A stretch of 64,000 nt of DNA, taken from contig NZ_CAJVCE010000026.1 in NCBI RefSeq assembly GCF_910594985.1, positions 1-64,000 on the forward strand, read 5' to 3'. The stretch is from Paenibacillus allorhizosphaerae. GTDB taxonomy: Bacteria > Bacillota > Bacilli > Paenibacillales > NBRC-103111. Of this stretch, positions 1 to 7,412 are shown piece by piece. Position 1 is the stretch's first letter. Each line of letters starts with the position of its first letter. Below the pieces are notes generated by a model that made no database searches, was not told the DNA's origin, and was given only the letters and a program-made list of their open reading frames with translations. The position numbers were made by a program, and so were the translations under genes.

Positions 1-306
1 TAGTAGAGAAATAAGTTCACTCGGTGTTTCCAACTCTTCATCAGCATCCATGATGAAAATCCATTCTCCTGTGGCATAAGAAATAGAAATATTCCTCATA
101 TCGGAGAAGTTTCCATTCCACTGATGTAAATATACATTTTCTGTATAATCTCTTGCGATATCAACCGTACTATCCGTTGAACCTGTATCGACAATTATCA
201 GTTCTGTATAATCTTGTTCAAGCAAAGACTGTAAGCTGTCTAAACATCTCCGTAGATTCTTTTCCTCGTCTTTAACGATCATACAAATACTTATTTTTTT
301 AATCAT
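1..306 (-). CDS. Family 2 glycosyltransferase, N-terminal part (runs off the window)
   Basis: Translating the minus strand from the ATG at 304-306 gives MIKKISICMIVKDEEKNLRR and an open frame to the window edge (about 102 residues). Seen: the GT-A start with ICMIVKDEE, the nucleotide-binding IIVDTGSTDSTVDIA and a DxD-like IFIMDADEE. These are typical of GT2 enzymes, which move a sugar from a nucleotide donor. The start overlaps the stop of the upstream 110-residue gene by 8 bases, so translation is probably coupled. It lies downstream of flagellin, and in paenibacilli such genes often glycosylate flagellin; that role is inferred. The stretch is visibly more AT-rich than the rest of the window. 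Confidence 0.88.
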   Translation of the reverse strand, partial: MIKKISICMIVKDEEKNLRRCLDSLQSLLEQDYTELIIVDTGSTDSTVDIARDYTENVYLHQWNGNFSDMRNISISYATGEWIFIMDADEELETPSELISLL

Positions 307-631
307 TTGTTATACACTCATCCCAGTATGATAATAGTGGCTTTAACTCATGCCTTAAGAGATCGGAAATAAACAAAAGATCTTTTTGCTCCACTTTATC
401 AAGCAACATTTCTGCCTTTTCATTAAACAGTTCAATATCTAAATCAATAATATCATTTTTAATCAAAATCATGACCGTTTCCGTAAAAACTGATAAATCC
501 TCCAACCAAAAGGTTAATCGCTCTATCCCGCTCCCGTATTCTAAATCCAGACATATCGGCTCTATACGAGAAATTAAATTTTGCGTTAAAGTTTTAAATG
601 AAACCTTTAGTTCAATTAAATCGGAAAACAT
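299..631 (-). CDS. Small acidic helical protein between flagellin and a glycosyltransferase
   Basis: Function not recognised. The 110-residue product has no signal peptide or membrane segment and is predicted all-helical and acidic, with a C-terminal stretch DLLRHELKPLLSYWDE. A good ribosome site (AAAGGGGAG, 6 bases from the ATG) supports the start. The gene begins directly after the hag terminator, leaving no room for a promoter, so it is probably expressed by read-through from hag. Its stop overlaps the start of the GT2 gene. Context suggests a flagellin glycosylation accessory factor or a small chaperone in the style of FliS/FliT; both are inference. Base composition is AT-rich like the adjoining glycosyltransferase. 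Confidence 0.8.
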   Translation of the reverse strand: MFSDLIELKVSFKTLTQNLISRIEPICLDLEYGSGIERLTFWLEDLSVFTETVMILIKNDIIDLDIELFNEKAEMLLDKVEQKDLLFISDLLRHELKPLLSYWDECITND

Positions 632-644
632 AAAATCTCCCCTT

Positions 645-677
645 TAAAAAAGGCCGACTAATTGGATTAGCCGGCCT
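645..677 (-). terminator. Rho-independent terminator of hag
   Basis: Read on the minus strand, arms GGCCGGCTAAT and ATTAGTCGGCC (one G-U pair, very short loop) are followed by six T. It lies 28 bases past the flagellin stop and ends about 5 bases before the ribosome site of the next gene, so any expression of the downstream genes must leak through it. Confidence 0.9.
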
Positions 678-704
678 CATTATTTTATTTTACCTGATCT
701 TCAA

Positions 705-1832
705 TTAACGAAGTAATTGAAGCACGCCTTGTGGTTGTTGGTTTGCTTGAGCAAGCATCGCTTGTGCAGCTTGGGAAAGAATACCATTTTTTGTCGATTC
801 CATCATTTCTTTCGCCATGTCTACGTCGCGAACGCGGGACTCAGCAGCTGACAAGTTTTCGGACGATGCACCCAAGTTATTGATAGTATGCTCCAAACGG
901 TTCTGGAACGCACCCAGCTTAGAACGTTGTGCAGAGACATCTTCAATAGCCTTGTTAACCGCGGAAATGGCAGCCTCTGCTGCTTGTGAACTACTAATAT
1001 TGACACCATCCACATGAAGGGCAGCTGCGTCCATTTTCTCAATCGCTACATGCATCGTTTGCGAAGAGTTAGCACCAATTTGATAAGTTAAAGAGTTATC
1101 GGAAAGCGATGCTACAGCTTGGCGCGTTGTGAGAGTTGCTTCCGCACCGATGGAACCAGTGCTCAAGGTACCAAGAGTAATAGAAGCATCACCAATAGTG
1201 ACTGCACCACCGCCACTAGTTGTTACAGTAGCAGTTACGCCCGAAGCGTCAGTGTAAGATAGTGTATAAACGCCACCAGTGGTTGCAGACGTGATCTTCA
1301 CGTTGTAAGTATTATCTTCAGTAATAGTAGTACCAGCTGAAATAGCACTAAAGATAGCCTTATCTGAAACTTCATTGAATGTCGCAGATTCCGCGATATC
1401 GCTTACGCCTTTCAAATCGCCATTCAACAATTTCTTGGTGTTGAACTCAGTAGTATTAGCAATCCGATCGATTTCTTGAACCAACTGATCTACTTCTTTT
1501 TGAAGCTCTTTACGATCTGTATCCGTGTTCGTATCGCTTGAAGATTGAACTGCCAGCTCACGCATACGTTGCAGGATGGAGTGAGTTTCGTTCAACGCAC
1601 CTTCAGCTGTTTGGATCAAAGAGATGCCGTCTTGAGCATTCTTGGAAGCCATGTCCAAACCGCGGATTTGGCCGCGCATTTTTTCGGAGATTGCGAGACC
1701 TGCAGCATCATCGCCTGCACGGTTAATACGAAGACCGGAAGACAGCTTCTCCATGGATTTGGATTGTGCGCCAGTTGCACCATTCAATTGGCGGTGTGTG
1801 TTCATAGCAGCAATATTGTGGTTAATTCTCAT
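705..1832 (-). CDS. hag: Flagellin
   Basis: Major subunit of the flagellar filament, exported through the flagellar type III system. The 375-residue product starts MRINHNIAAMNTHRQLNG; this ATG is preferred to one 9 codons upstream because AAGGAGG sits 10 bases before it. The D0/D1 helices are conserved at the N-terminus (KLSSGLRINRAGDDAAGLAI, then QRMRELAVQSSSDTN, the region TLR5 senses in other flagellins) and the C-terminus (SRVRDVDMAKEMM ... ANQQPQGVLQLLR). A Gly/Thr/Ser-rich middle of about 100 residues is the variable surface domain, making it longer than the 304-residue B. subtilis Hag. A sigma-D promoter, a leader hairpin and a CsrA-type hairpin lie upstream. Confidence 0.98.
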   Translation of the reverse strand: MRINHNIAAMNTHRQLNGATGAQSKSMEKLSSGLRINRAGDDAAGLAISEKMRGQIRGLDMASKNAQDGISLIQTAEGALNETHSILQRMRELAVQSSSDTNTDTDRKELQKEVDQLVQEIDRIANTTEFNTKKLLNGDLKGVSDIAESATFNEVSDKAIFSAISAGTTITEDNTYNVKITSATTGGVYTLSYTDASGVTATVTTSGGGAVTIGDASITLGTLSTGSIGAEATLTTRQAVASLSDNSLTYQIGANSSQTMHVAIEKMDAAALHVDGVNISSSQAAEAAISAVNKAIEDVSAQRSKLGAFQNRLEHTINNLGASSENLSAAESRVRDVDMAKEMMESTKNGILSQAAQAMLAQANQQPQGVLQLLR

Positions 1833-1858
1833 TGTTATTCTTCCTCCTTGAAGGTACA

Positions 1859-1876
1859 TTCCACATCCGTGTGGAA
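1859..1876 (-). promoter_or_regulatory. CsrA-binding hairpin in the hag leader
   Basis: On the mRNA strand the perfect hairpin TTCCACA-CGGA-TGTGGAA presents GGA in its loop, and its ACACGGATGT core matches the known CsrA consensus (RUACARGGAUGU) closely. The Shine-Dalgarno AAGGAGG about 20 bases downstream supplies a second GGA. This is the two-site layout by which CsrA blocks hag translation in B. subtilis, and csrA and fliW are the genes directly upstream. Confidence 0.8.
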
Positions 1877-1896
1877 TTTAATTTTTTTGGGGTCTC

Positions 1897-1925
1897 GAGG
1901 CCTTAGGTCGGCCGCCCTAGGCCTC
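1897..1925 (-). promoter_or_regulatory. GC-rich stem-loop in the hag 5' leader
   Basis: GAGGCCTAGG and CCTAAGGCCTC pair with one bulged base around an 8-base loop, close to the predicted 5' end of the hag transcript. No T-run follows, so it is not a terminator. A role in protecting the abundant hag mRNA is inferred. Confidence 0.55.
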
Positions 1926-1942
1926 TCAACCTCACAATATAT

Positions 1943-1969
1943 ATATCGTCGGGCCTTCGGAGAAAGTTA
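1943..1969 (-). promoter_or_regulatory. Sigma-D (flagellar) promoter of hag
   Basis: TAAC, 15 bases, GACGATAT on the minus strand. The sigma-D consensus is TAAA-N15-GCCGATAT, so 3 of 4 and 7 of 8 bases match. Expected transcription start is near 1935, giving a leader of about 100 bases. Confidence 0.8.
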
Positions 1970-1994
1970 ATAGCAATATCGATAAATTTCGATT

Positions 1995-2219
1995 CTATTT
2001 CTTGAACAAATTTTTGAGATCCTCGGGTTTGACAGCGGTTTTGGATGCCTCTTCGTTCGATTGCTTCAGCAGTTCGTATATTTCTTTTCGATAAATTTGC
2101 ATATGCTTAGGAGCGTTCAACCCCAGACGAACGACGTCCTTCTCTACACTAATCACAACCAGTTCGATCTGATCACCGATCATAATGGATTCACCGGCTT
2201 TTCTGGACAGGACCAACAT
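1995..2219 (-). CDS. csrA: Carbon storage regulator CsrA, translational repressor of hag
   Basis: RNA-binding homodimer of 74 residues starting MLVLSRKAGESIMIGD, with the VRLGLNAPKHMQIYRKEIY core that forms the RNA-binding face. In Bacillus it binds the hag leader and prevents ribosome loading until FliW sequesters it. Here it lies 7 bases downstream of fliW and directly upstream of hag, the classical arrangement. The C-terminal tail (about residues 55-74, Lys-rich) is somewhat longer than in enteric CsrA, as usual in Firmicutes. Confidence 0.97.
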   Translation of the reverse strand: MLVLSRKAGESIMIGDQIELVVISVEKDVVRLGLNAPKHMQIYRKEIYELLKQSNEEASKTAVKPEDLKNLFKK

Positions 2220-2226
2220 AGGCGCC

Positions 2227-2685
2227 TCACCCCTTCTCTTTCGTATCGGATGGTTGAATTATTTCGGAAAACAAATGACGGGTCGTATACCCCGACTGAT
2301 GCAGAATCATCTGTTTGCCCTTACGATGCTTTGAACTAATGATGACGGGAGCCAATAAATTCACAGTTGCCGTCTCTAGAGAATCCCGGATGGTCATAAT
2401 ACACCAAACCTCTACATCCTCTGGACTTTGAATATCGAGTTCCTTCAATGTTTCTTCGTCGATCTGTATATCGTAGCCGGGAAAGACCGCAAAAGGATTG
2501 ACAATGACGAAGTGGACCAACTCTTCATCGACCGATTGCAAATAAACAAAGGGTAGCTCCGGGTCAATCGACATAAGTGTAAAGCGACGATAATCAGCAA
2601 AGCCGGGAATGCCTTCCGGGAAAGTAATAATATGCTCTTCGGAGACTTCAATCTCTCCTAGGCTTGTCGTATTTAGTTTAATCAT
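2227..2685 (-). CDS. fliW: Flagellar assembly factor FliW
   Basis: A 152-residue cytoplasmic protein. The family binds either free flagellin or CsrA, so flagellin export frees FliW to sequester CsrA and restart flagellin synthesis. Seen: the family start with IITFPEGIPGFADYRRFTLM, then ELPFVYLQSVDEELVHFVIV and NPFAVFPGYDIQID. AAGGAG 10 bases before the ATG supports the start. It is followed by csrA after 7 bases, and the fliW-csrA-hag order matches B. subtilis. Confidence 0.97.
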   Translation of the reverse strand: MIKLNTTSLGEIEVSEEHIITFPEGIPGFADYRRFTLMSIDPELPFVYLQSVDEELVHFVIVNPFAVFPGYDIQIDEETLKELDIQSPEDVEVWCIMTIRDSLETATVNLLAPVIISSKHRKGKQMILHQSGYTTRHLFSEIIQPSDTKEKG

Positions 2686-2727
2686 GCAGAACGCTCCTTA
2701 TGGGTTAAATAGGGTTATAAAACCAAA

Positions 2728-2753
2728 AGCTATAGACATTATAATCTATAGCT
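2728..2753 (-). repeat. 9-bp inverted repeat between yviE and fliW
   Basis: AGCTATAGA, 8 bases, TCTATAGCT is a perfect inverted repeat in the only sizeable gap between yviE and fliW. On the minus strand it is followed by TTTGGTTTT, so it could be a weak terminator or an RNA processing site that adjusts fliW-csrA expression. Confidence 0.5.
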
Positions 2754-2768
2754 CCATAGCGGCTGTTA

Positions 2769-3341
2769 TTATATTTTTATATCCAATTGAGGAGGAATAA
2801 TTTCAACCTTTGGAAACTGTGCTAAATAAATATCGCGTTTACCTAAATGGTATTGAACCTCCGCCCGGTTCATCTGAATATTTTTCTCGACTCGCCCTTC
2901 CTCTACCTGGATATCCACCGGCCTCGACTCATAACGAATGTCGATATTGTCGTAGGACGCATTGCCTAAGTACATGAACTGAAAGTTATCGACATCATTC
3001 ATGCTTTCCTTAGCCAAATCAGCAAAGACATTCGCTCCTGTTTGGATCGCCGCCATACGGTTACCTTCCTGCACTCTCCTGGCAACGCCCTGAATCGCAA
3101 TTTCTTTGCAGGTCGAGTAAATCCGGCTCATGGATTCCAAATGATGACCCAGTCCAATCGCATCCTGCCATCGACTGTTATCAATAGATAACTGCCCTTC
3201 CTCAGAATGAATGTGAAGCTTGGGAGCTACGGTACGTAATTCGAACGTCGCCTTCGGCTGCCTCATCTCCAATTGTCCGAGATCAGTGTCAATGCTTAAC
3301 TGAGCCTGCTGTTGTCTAATTTGAATTTGGGGAATTTGCAT
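2769..3341 (-). CDS. yviE: YviE/DUF6470 family protein of the flagellar operon
   Basis: A 190-residue protein at the position of yviE in the B. subtilis flgM-hag block, between flgL and fliW. It starts MQIPQIQIRQQQAQLSIDTD and is rich in alternating hydrophobic and charged residues, suggesting beta strands. It has no signal peptide or membrane segment. Family function is unknown; a role in hook-filament junction assembly or flagellin handling is inferred from position. The start is 17 bases after flgL. Confidence 0.85.
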   Translation of the reverse strand: MQIPQIQIRQQQAQLSIDTDLGQLEMRQPKATFELRTVAPKLHIHSEEGQLSIDNSRWQDAIGLGHHLESMSRIYSTCKEIAIQGVARRVQEGNRMAAIQTGANVFADLAKESMNDVDNFQFMYLGNASYDNIDIRYESRPVDIQVEEGRVEKNIQMNRAEVQYHLGKRDIYLAQFPKVEIIPPQLDIKI

Positions 3342-3358
3342 AGTTTCTCCCCTCTACA

Positions 3359-4273
3359 TTATCTCAAAAAGTCTACCAGAGTGGCGCTAATAATTTTCGC
3401 ACCGACGGAAAGAGAAGATTGATACACGTTCTCATCCATTTTTAAATTCGTGATAACGCCCGCTACATCCGCATCCTCTGTTTTGGACTGCAAGGTTTGG
3501 AGGTTCACACCTACGTCCCCCAAGCGTGATTGCGCCAGCTCCATCCGATTCATCTTGGCTCCAACGTCCGCTCTCGCTTCGAGAAATTTATCGTTACATT
3601 GGTCCAATCGGCCTATAATGTTGCTAACCTCTGTCGTATCCCCAGCTTCTAAAGCTGCCGATAAATCTTTCATTACTCTGAAAATATTATCATTGGTGCC
3701 TGGATTGGCCGGATCATCGGCTTCGCCAAATACGGTATTTCCCGTTTTATTCGCTGCGATCCGTACCCCCACCCCAATATTCGTTAAGAACTCACCGGTA
3801 TCGACCGGATCGGTAGCAGCTGTTGCCTCCGTATAAGGTGCTTTGTCGGTCTTCTGTCCATTAAAGATATAGCGGCCGTTAAATTGACTGTTGCCAATGC
3901 TCACCATTTGAGAGTACAACTGATCTACTTCACTCTTAATGGAATCGAGGGCTTGCCGCGGGTTCGTATCATTAGCTCCGAGAACGGACAACTCTCGTAC
4001 CCGCTGAATAACCGAGTTGGCTTGTCCCATCATTGTATCGGTATAGTCAAGTAAGGACATGGCCGAATTCAGGTTACTCTCATATTGTTCATTCTCCGAC
4101 AACTCACTGCGATAGCGAAGGGAAAAAGCCATGCCTACCGGATCATCCGAAGGTCTGTTGATCCTTCGTCCTGTCGATAGTTGTTCCTGATTATTCTGCA
4201 TCCTTGTTAAGTTCGTATTCACATTACGGAGTAGCTGGCTATTCAGCATCCCTTGCGTGACACGCATCGACAT
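3359..4273 (-). CDS. flgL: Flagellar hook-filament junction protein FlgL (HAP3)
   Basis: A flagellin-like 304-residue protein joining the hook to the filament, secreted by the flagellar export system. Seen: N-terminal MRVTQGMLNSQLLRNV and QLSTGRRINRPSDDPVGMA (the D0/D1 motif shared with flagellin) and a C-terminal helix ending ISATLVDFLR. The first ATG is used because GGGGG lies 8 bases upstream; a second start two codons later would give the family's usual MRVT. It follows flgK after 34 bases. Confidence 0.97.
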   Translation of the reverse strand: MSMRVTQGMLNSQLLRNVNTNLTRMQNNQEQLSTGRRINRPSDDPVGMAFSLRYRSELSENEQYESNLNSAMSLLDYTDTMMGQANSVIQRVRELSVLGANDTNPRQALDSIKSEVDQLYSQMVSIGNSQFNGRYIFNGQKTDKAPYTEATAATDPVDTGEFLTNIGVGVRIAANKTGNTVFGEADDPANPGTNDNIFRVMKDLSAALEAGDTTEVSNIIGRLDQCNDKFLEARADVGAKMNRMELAQSRLGDVGVNLQTLQSKTEDADVAGVITNLKMDENVYQSSLSVGAKIISATLVDFLR

Positions 4274-4307
4274 CTGCGACGCCCCCTGTCCTTTCTACTA
4301 ACTAAAT

Positions 4308-5915
4308 TTACCTTCCGACTACACCCATACTGTTAATTACTTTATCCAGCATTTCATCGAATGTTGTCAAGGAGCGTGCCGCGGCATTGTAAGCATGTTG
4401 AAATTTAATCATATTTGCCATCTCTTCGTCCAAAGAAACGCCGCTAACCGCTTGTCTTTGGGATTCGACTTGATCAACAAGTATTTGCTGGTTGGTTGCT
4501 TGACGGTTGGCCTCTTGTGCCTGGACGCCTAGCTCACCGACAATGGAACGAAAAAATTCATCAAACGTTCCGTCTGTAAGAACCGGCCGGCCTGTCGAGT
4601 CAGGGTCGAAGCTTACCCTCTTATTACGGACGCTTGCCAGAAGAAGTGCCATATCATTGTTACCTTTAACAATCTTCTCCTTACCGTCAGTGTCCAAATA
4701 GGTACGCGTTGATGTAGAAATGTTGGCAACATTGCTCACGATATCCGGATTAACAGTCACGCTGGCTGCTGTAAATTCGGTCGACCCCGGTTTGAGGTTA
4801 AAAAACGATACGCCGGATTTAATCGGTTCCGAAGAAGAATACCCAAGCTGGTGAAGACCATTAAATCCTTTAACGACCACTTCCGTCCCGCCACCCAACG
4901 TACGCTCCGTAATCGTCCCATTAAATCTTTTAACTTGCGTCGTTCCGTCTGCATTAACCAGAGTTAATTCTGTTCCTTCCGGTACCACCATGCCTTCCGG
5001 CAACGTCACCTTCATGTCCCCGGTCACCAACGTTTTTAGCATGGAATCGAGCTGATACTGATAGTTCGCCACGTAATGATCTCTGGATTGAATCATGCCA
5101 TAAATCTCGCCGCTATTCAATGTGCCAGCCTCGGCAGCTGTTTGCATCAGTTCCGAAGTAAGTATCGTTCCAACCGTGTTTCCCGACACCAGTTGGGTAG
5201 TGCCCATATTCACCGTATACCCTCGATCATCTTCTGTATAGGTGATATTCATGATCTTTGAAAGATCATCCAGTAAGAGATCGCGTTGATCCCGTAGGTC
5301 ATTCGCATCGTTACCTAGACCTTCCACTCGGAAAATTTCTTCATTCAGTTTGGCAATTTGCGAGATTTTCAGATTGGCGTCGGTTACTTTGACCCCGATG
5401 TTTTCGGTTAAGTCTCCCGATAAATCGGAAAGCTGCCGCGAAGTCTGGTTGAACGCGTCGGTCATGGCGAGCGCCCGTTCTTTGACCAACACACGTGCCG
5501 TAGTATTCTCAGGGGATTTGCTAAGCTCTTCCCAAGCATTCCAAAACCCTTCGATCGTTTGCCGAATCCCCGTATCCGATGGTTCGTTAATAATCGCTTC
5601 CAGCTTATCGAGCGTATCTTTACGAACCGACCAATCGCCTAAATTTTTATTCTCATTGTGAAACTGGTCATCCAGAAATCTCTCGCGAATTCTCGTGATG
5701 GAGTCAAACTCAACGCCTTGCCCCATCTGTCCGGGAATAGTGCTTCGCTGCAAACCCGGATACTCAATTGGCTTGGCTGCCACCATATTGACGACTTGCC
5801 GAGAATACCCTTTGGTATTGGCGTTGGCAATGTTATGCCCGGTCGTGGTCAAAGCGGCCGTCTGCGTAAACAAACTGCGCTTCGCGATCTCTATTCCTCC
5901 AAAAGTCGAACGCAT
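4308..5915 (-). CDS. flgK: Flagellar hook-associated protein FlgK (HAP1)
   Basis: A 535-residue junction protein between hook and filament. The start MRSTFGGIEIAKRSLFTQ is chosen over an upstream ATG because GAGGAG lies 9 bases before it. Seen: the rod/hook N-terminal motif ALTTTGHNIANANTKGYSRQ and the C-terminal VSLDEEMANMIKFQHAYNAA and MLDKVINSMGVVGR, both conserved across FlgK. Length is close to the family's usual size. It lies between flgN, its chaperone, and flgL. Confidence 0.97.
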   Translation of the reverse strand: MRSTFGGIEIAKRSLFTQTAALTTTGHNIANANTKGYSRQVVNMVAAKPIEYPGLQRSTIPGQMGQGVEFDSITRIRERFLDDQFHNENKNLGDWSVRKDTLDKLEAIINEPSDTGIRQTIEGFWNAWEELSKSPENTTARVLVKERALAMTDAFNQTSRQLSDLSGDLTENIGVKVTDANLKISQIAKLNEEIFRVEGLGNDANDLRDQRDLLLDDLSKIMNITYTEDDRGYTVNMGTTQLVSGNTVGTILTSELMQTAAEAGTLNSGEIYGMIQSRDHYVANYQYQLDSMLKTLVTGDMKVTLPEGMVVPEGTELTLVNADGTTQVKRFNGTITERTLGGGTEVVVKGFNGLHQLGYSSSEPIKSGVSFFNLKPGSTEFTAASVTVNPDIVSNVANISTSTRTYLDTDGKEKIVKGNNDMALLLASVRNKRVSFDPDSTGRPVLTDGTFDEFFRSIVGELGVQAQEANRQATNQQILVDQVESQRQAVSGVSLDEEMANMIKFQHAYNAAARSLTTFDEMLDKVINSMGVVGR

Positions 5916-5969
5916 GTAAGTGATCTCCTCTTCTTCTCCTTTATAGAACCGCCGCACTCGCCGTTGAAA

Positions 5970-6470
5970 TCATGCTCTTGTGTCAAAAAGCCCTTGCCAC
6001 TTTGTACCATACCCCTGAGACTTCGATTTATGATAAGTTACCTCGTCTTCAGGCGGGCCAACAATTAAATCCAATGAATAATCGATAAACGCTAGCGATT
6101 GTTCGATTAGCTGCTGATTCACTGCATTCACTTCTCGCAGCCTTCGAATCGTGGACAGCAACTGCTTCTGCGAATCGATTAACGATTTCTTTTCCTCTAT
6201 GTTAAAAATGATCTTTGTGAGATCACTAATCGTTACTCTTGGATTAGGCTTATAACCTTTCTCAATCATAAAATCACCGATGACGCCTACCCGCTGTTGC
6301 TCAAGATCCGTGACTTGCTTAATCAGCCTATTCTCTTTTTTTAATATTTCCAACAGTTGGTCAACTTGATTTTTAATAAGGATTTGCTTTTTCTGTTGGG
6401 CCAACTCCAGCAGGTTCGCATGAATATCGTTCAATGCCGTCATCAGTTGTGTTAAAGCCAAGAATGACAT
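5970..6470 (-). CDS. flgN: FlgN-type chaperone for FlgK and FlgL
   Basis: A 166-residue helical cytoplasmic protein (yvyG in B. subtilis). FlgN-family proteins bind the hook-associated proteins FlgK and FlgL before export. Seen: long amphipathic helices with coiled-coil character around residues 20-65 (LLELAQQKKQILIKN, LLEILKKENRLIKQVTDLE) and 90-135. Its position directly before flgK and after flgM is the standard order. It starts 18 bases after flgM. Confidence 0.93.
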   Translation of the reverse strand: MSFLALTQLMTALNDIHANLLELAQQKKQILIKNQVDQLLEILKKENRLIKQVTDLEQQRVGVIGDFMIEKGYKPNPRVTISDLTKIIFNIEEKKSLIDSQKQLLSTIRRLREVNAVNQQLIEQSLAFIDYSLDLIVGPPEDEVTYHKSKSQGYGTKWQGLFDTRA

Positions 6471-6488
6471 TCATCCTCACCTCCATCT

Positions 6489-6752
6489 TTATTTCAAAAA
6501 AGGAAACAGTTTCTCAGCAATTTTTCGTCCGTCCACACGATACGTTCCATCAGCTACTGATTTTTTTAATGTTTCAATTTTGTCTTGCCTTGTATCATTC
6601 GTTCCGTGAGTGCCTAGCAGTTCTTTGGCTTCAGTAGATATTTCTACATGATCTTTCTTGTTCCCCGACTTCTTGGAAACGAGTTGTTGAGAATCATATG
6701 CCTTCTTATATTGATTTACCGATCCAACCCGATTCGTCCCATCTATTTTCAT
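6489..6752 (-). CDS. flgM: Anti-sigma-D factor FlgM
   Basis: An 87-residue anti-sigma factor that holds sigma-D until the hook-basal body is complete. It starts MKIDGTNRVGSVNQYKKAY, with GAGGTGA 6 bases before this ATG; the longer frame upstream runs into the yvyF terminator and is not used. The C-terminal sigma-binding part DKIETLKKSVADGTYRVDG RKIAEKLFPFL is the conserved FlgM signature. A sigma-D promoter upstream gives feedback control by its own target. Confidence 0.96.
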   Translation of the reverse strand: MKIDGTNRVGSVNQYKKAYDSQQLVSKKSGNKKDHVEISTEAKELLGTHGTNDTRQDKIETLKKSVADGTYRVDGRKIAEKLFPFLK

Positions 6753-6770
6753 TTGAATCACCTCATCTTT

Positions 6771-6823
6771 ATAAAAATAAAAACCCACCGCATAAAAGCT
6801 TTACTACTTTTATCGGTGGGTTT
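6771..6823 (-). terminator. Terminator after yvyF, overlapping the flgM promoter
   Basis: Arms AAACCCACCG and CGGTGGGTTT, extended by CTTTTAT/ATAAAAG with one bulge around an 8-base loop (6799-6806), are followed on the minus strand by TTTTTATTTTTAT. It would end transcripts coming from yvyF, and its 3' part is also the flgM leader. Confidence 0.85.
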
Positions 6824-6837
6824 ACATGAAAAGTTTA
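6810..6837 (-). promoter_or_regulatory. Sigma-D promoter of flgM, embedded in the terminator arm
   Basis: TAAA, 16 bases, ACCGATAA on the minus strand; the -35 is perfect and the -10 close to GCCGATAA. Expected start of transcription is about 6803, inside the loop of the terminator hairpin, so the resulting RNA holds only one arm and escapes termination. B. subtilis also has a sigma-D promoter before flgM. Confidence 0.75.
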
Positions 6838-6858
6838 TATTGTTGATTTAATAATAGC

Positions 6859-7284
6859 TCATTTTAATCTGTCTTTCAATCGATCCTTTATGTTGTAACT
6901 GACGTTGTTTTCATTTTCCTGTTGGACAAGCCGACGCTTTTCGTCTTCCTGGATGTGGCTCGCATCCTTGGCAAGCCGTGCTCTGCAAGGCTCGCAAATC
7001 GCCCCCTCGCGAATATTCGTGCCGCAAACCTCGCAGTGGTATACGATGTTCGGATTGTTCCGGATGGATATACGGCCTTCCCGAATAAACTTCGTAATTT
7101 GATTTACCGGAACTCCAGTTGCATCGCTCAGCTCCTGTAGGCTGCACTGTTTATTTTCGCGAAGGTATTTCGTGCATTTTTCATACTGTAGCTCCAGATC
7201 TTTTATGCAGCTAGGGCACATATTATAGCTGTTCTTCACATGTATTTTTCCGCAGCGGTAACAATTCACTACATTCAGACTCAT
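6859..7284 (-). CDS. yvyF: Flagellar operon zinc-ribbon protein YvyF (TIGR03826 family)
   Basis: A 141-residue soluble protein. Two treble-clef or zinc-ribbon pairs are visible, CYRCGKIHVKNSYNMCPSC near the N-terminus and CEVCGTNIREGAICEPC near residues 83-100, flanking a helix-turn-helix-like stretch SLQELSDATGVPVNQITKFI. This is the composition of the YvyF family found before flgM in Bacilli. In B. subtilis yvyF affects motility gene expression; the mechanism is not settled. AAGGGGG 8 bases before the ATG supports the start. Its transcript should end at the hairpin just downstream. Confidence 0.93.
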   Translation of the reverse strand: MSLNVVNCYRCGKIHVKNSYNMCPSCIKDLELQYEKCTKYLRENKQCSLQELSDATGVPVNQITKFIREGRISIRNNPNIVYHCEVCGTNIREGAICEPCRARLAKDASHIQEDEKRRLVQQENENNVSYNIKDRLKDRLK

Positions 7285-7335
7285 TCTTGATCCCCCTTAT
7301 CTCAAGGCTTTGCCGTCAGATACTACGATATACCT

Positions 7336-7346
7336 ATTATATCGGC
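7336..7346 (-). promoter_or_regulatory. Candidate promoter -10 region upstream of yvyF
   Basis: The minus strand reads GCCGATATAAT, which is at once a perfect sigma-D -10 (GCCGATAT) and a perfect sigma-A -10 (TATAAT), 52 bases before yvyF. Neither sigma factor has a convincing -35 at standard spacing, so the assignment is tentative. Confidence 0.4.
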
Positions 7347-7412
7347 AAATCGGTGTCGATATAAGATAAATTCATCAGAAACGTATAAGATTTTATGAAA
7401 AAAGTCTGACAG

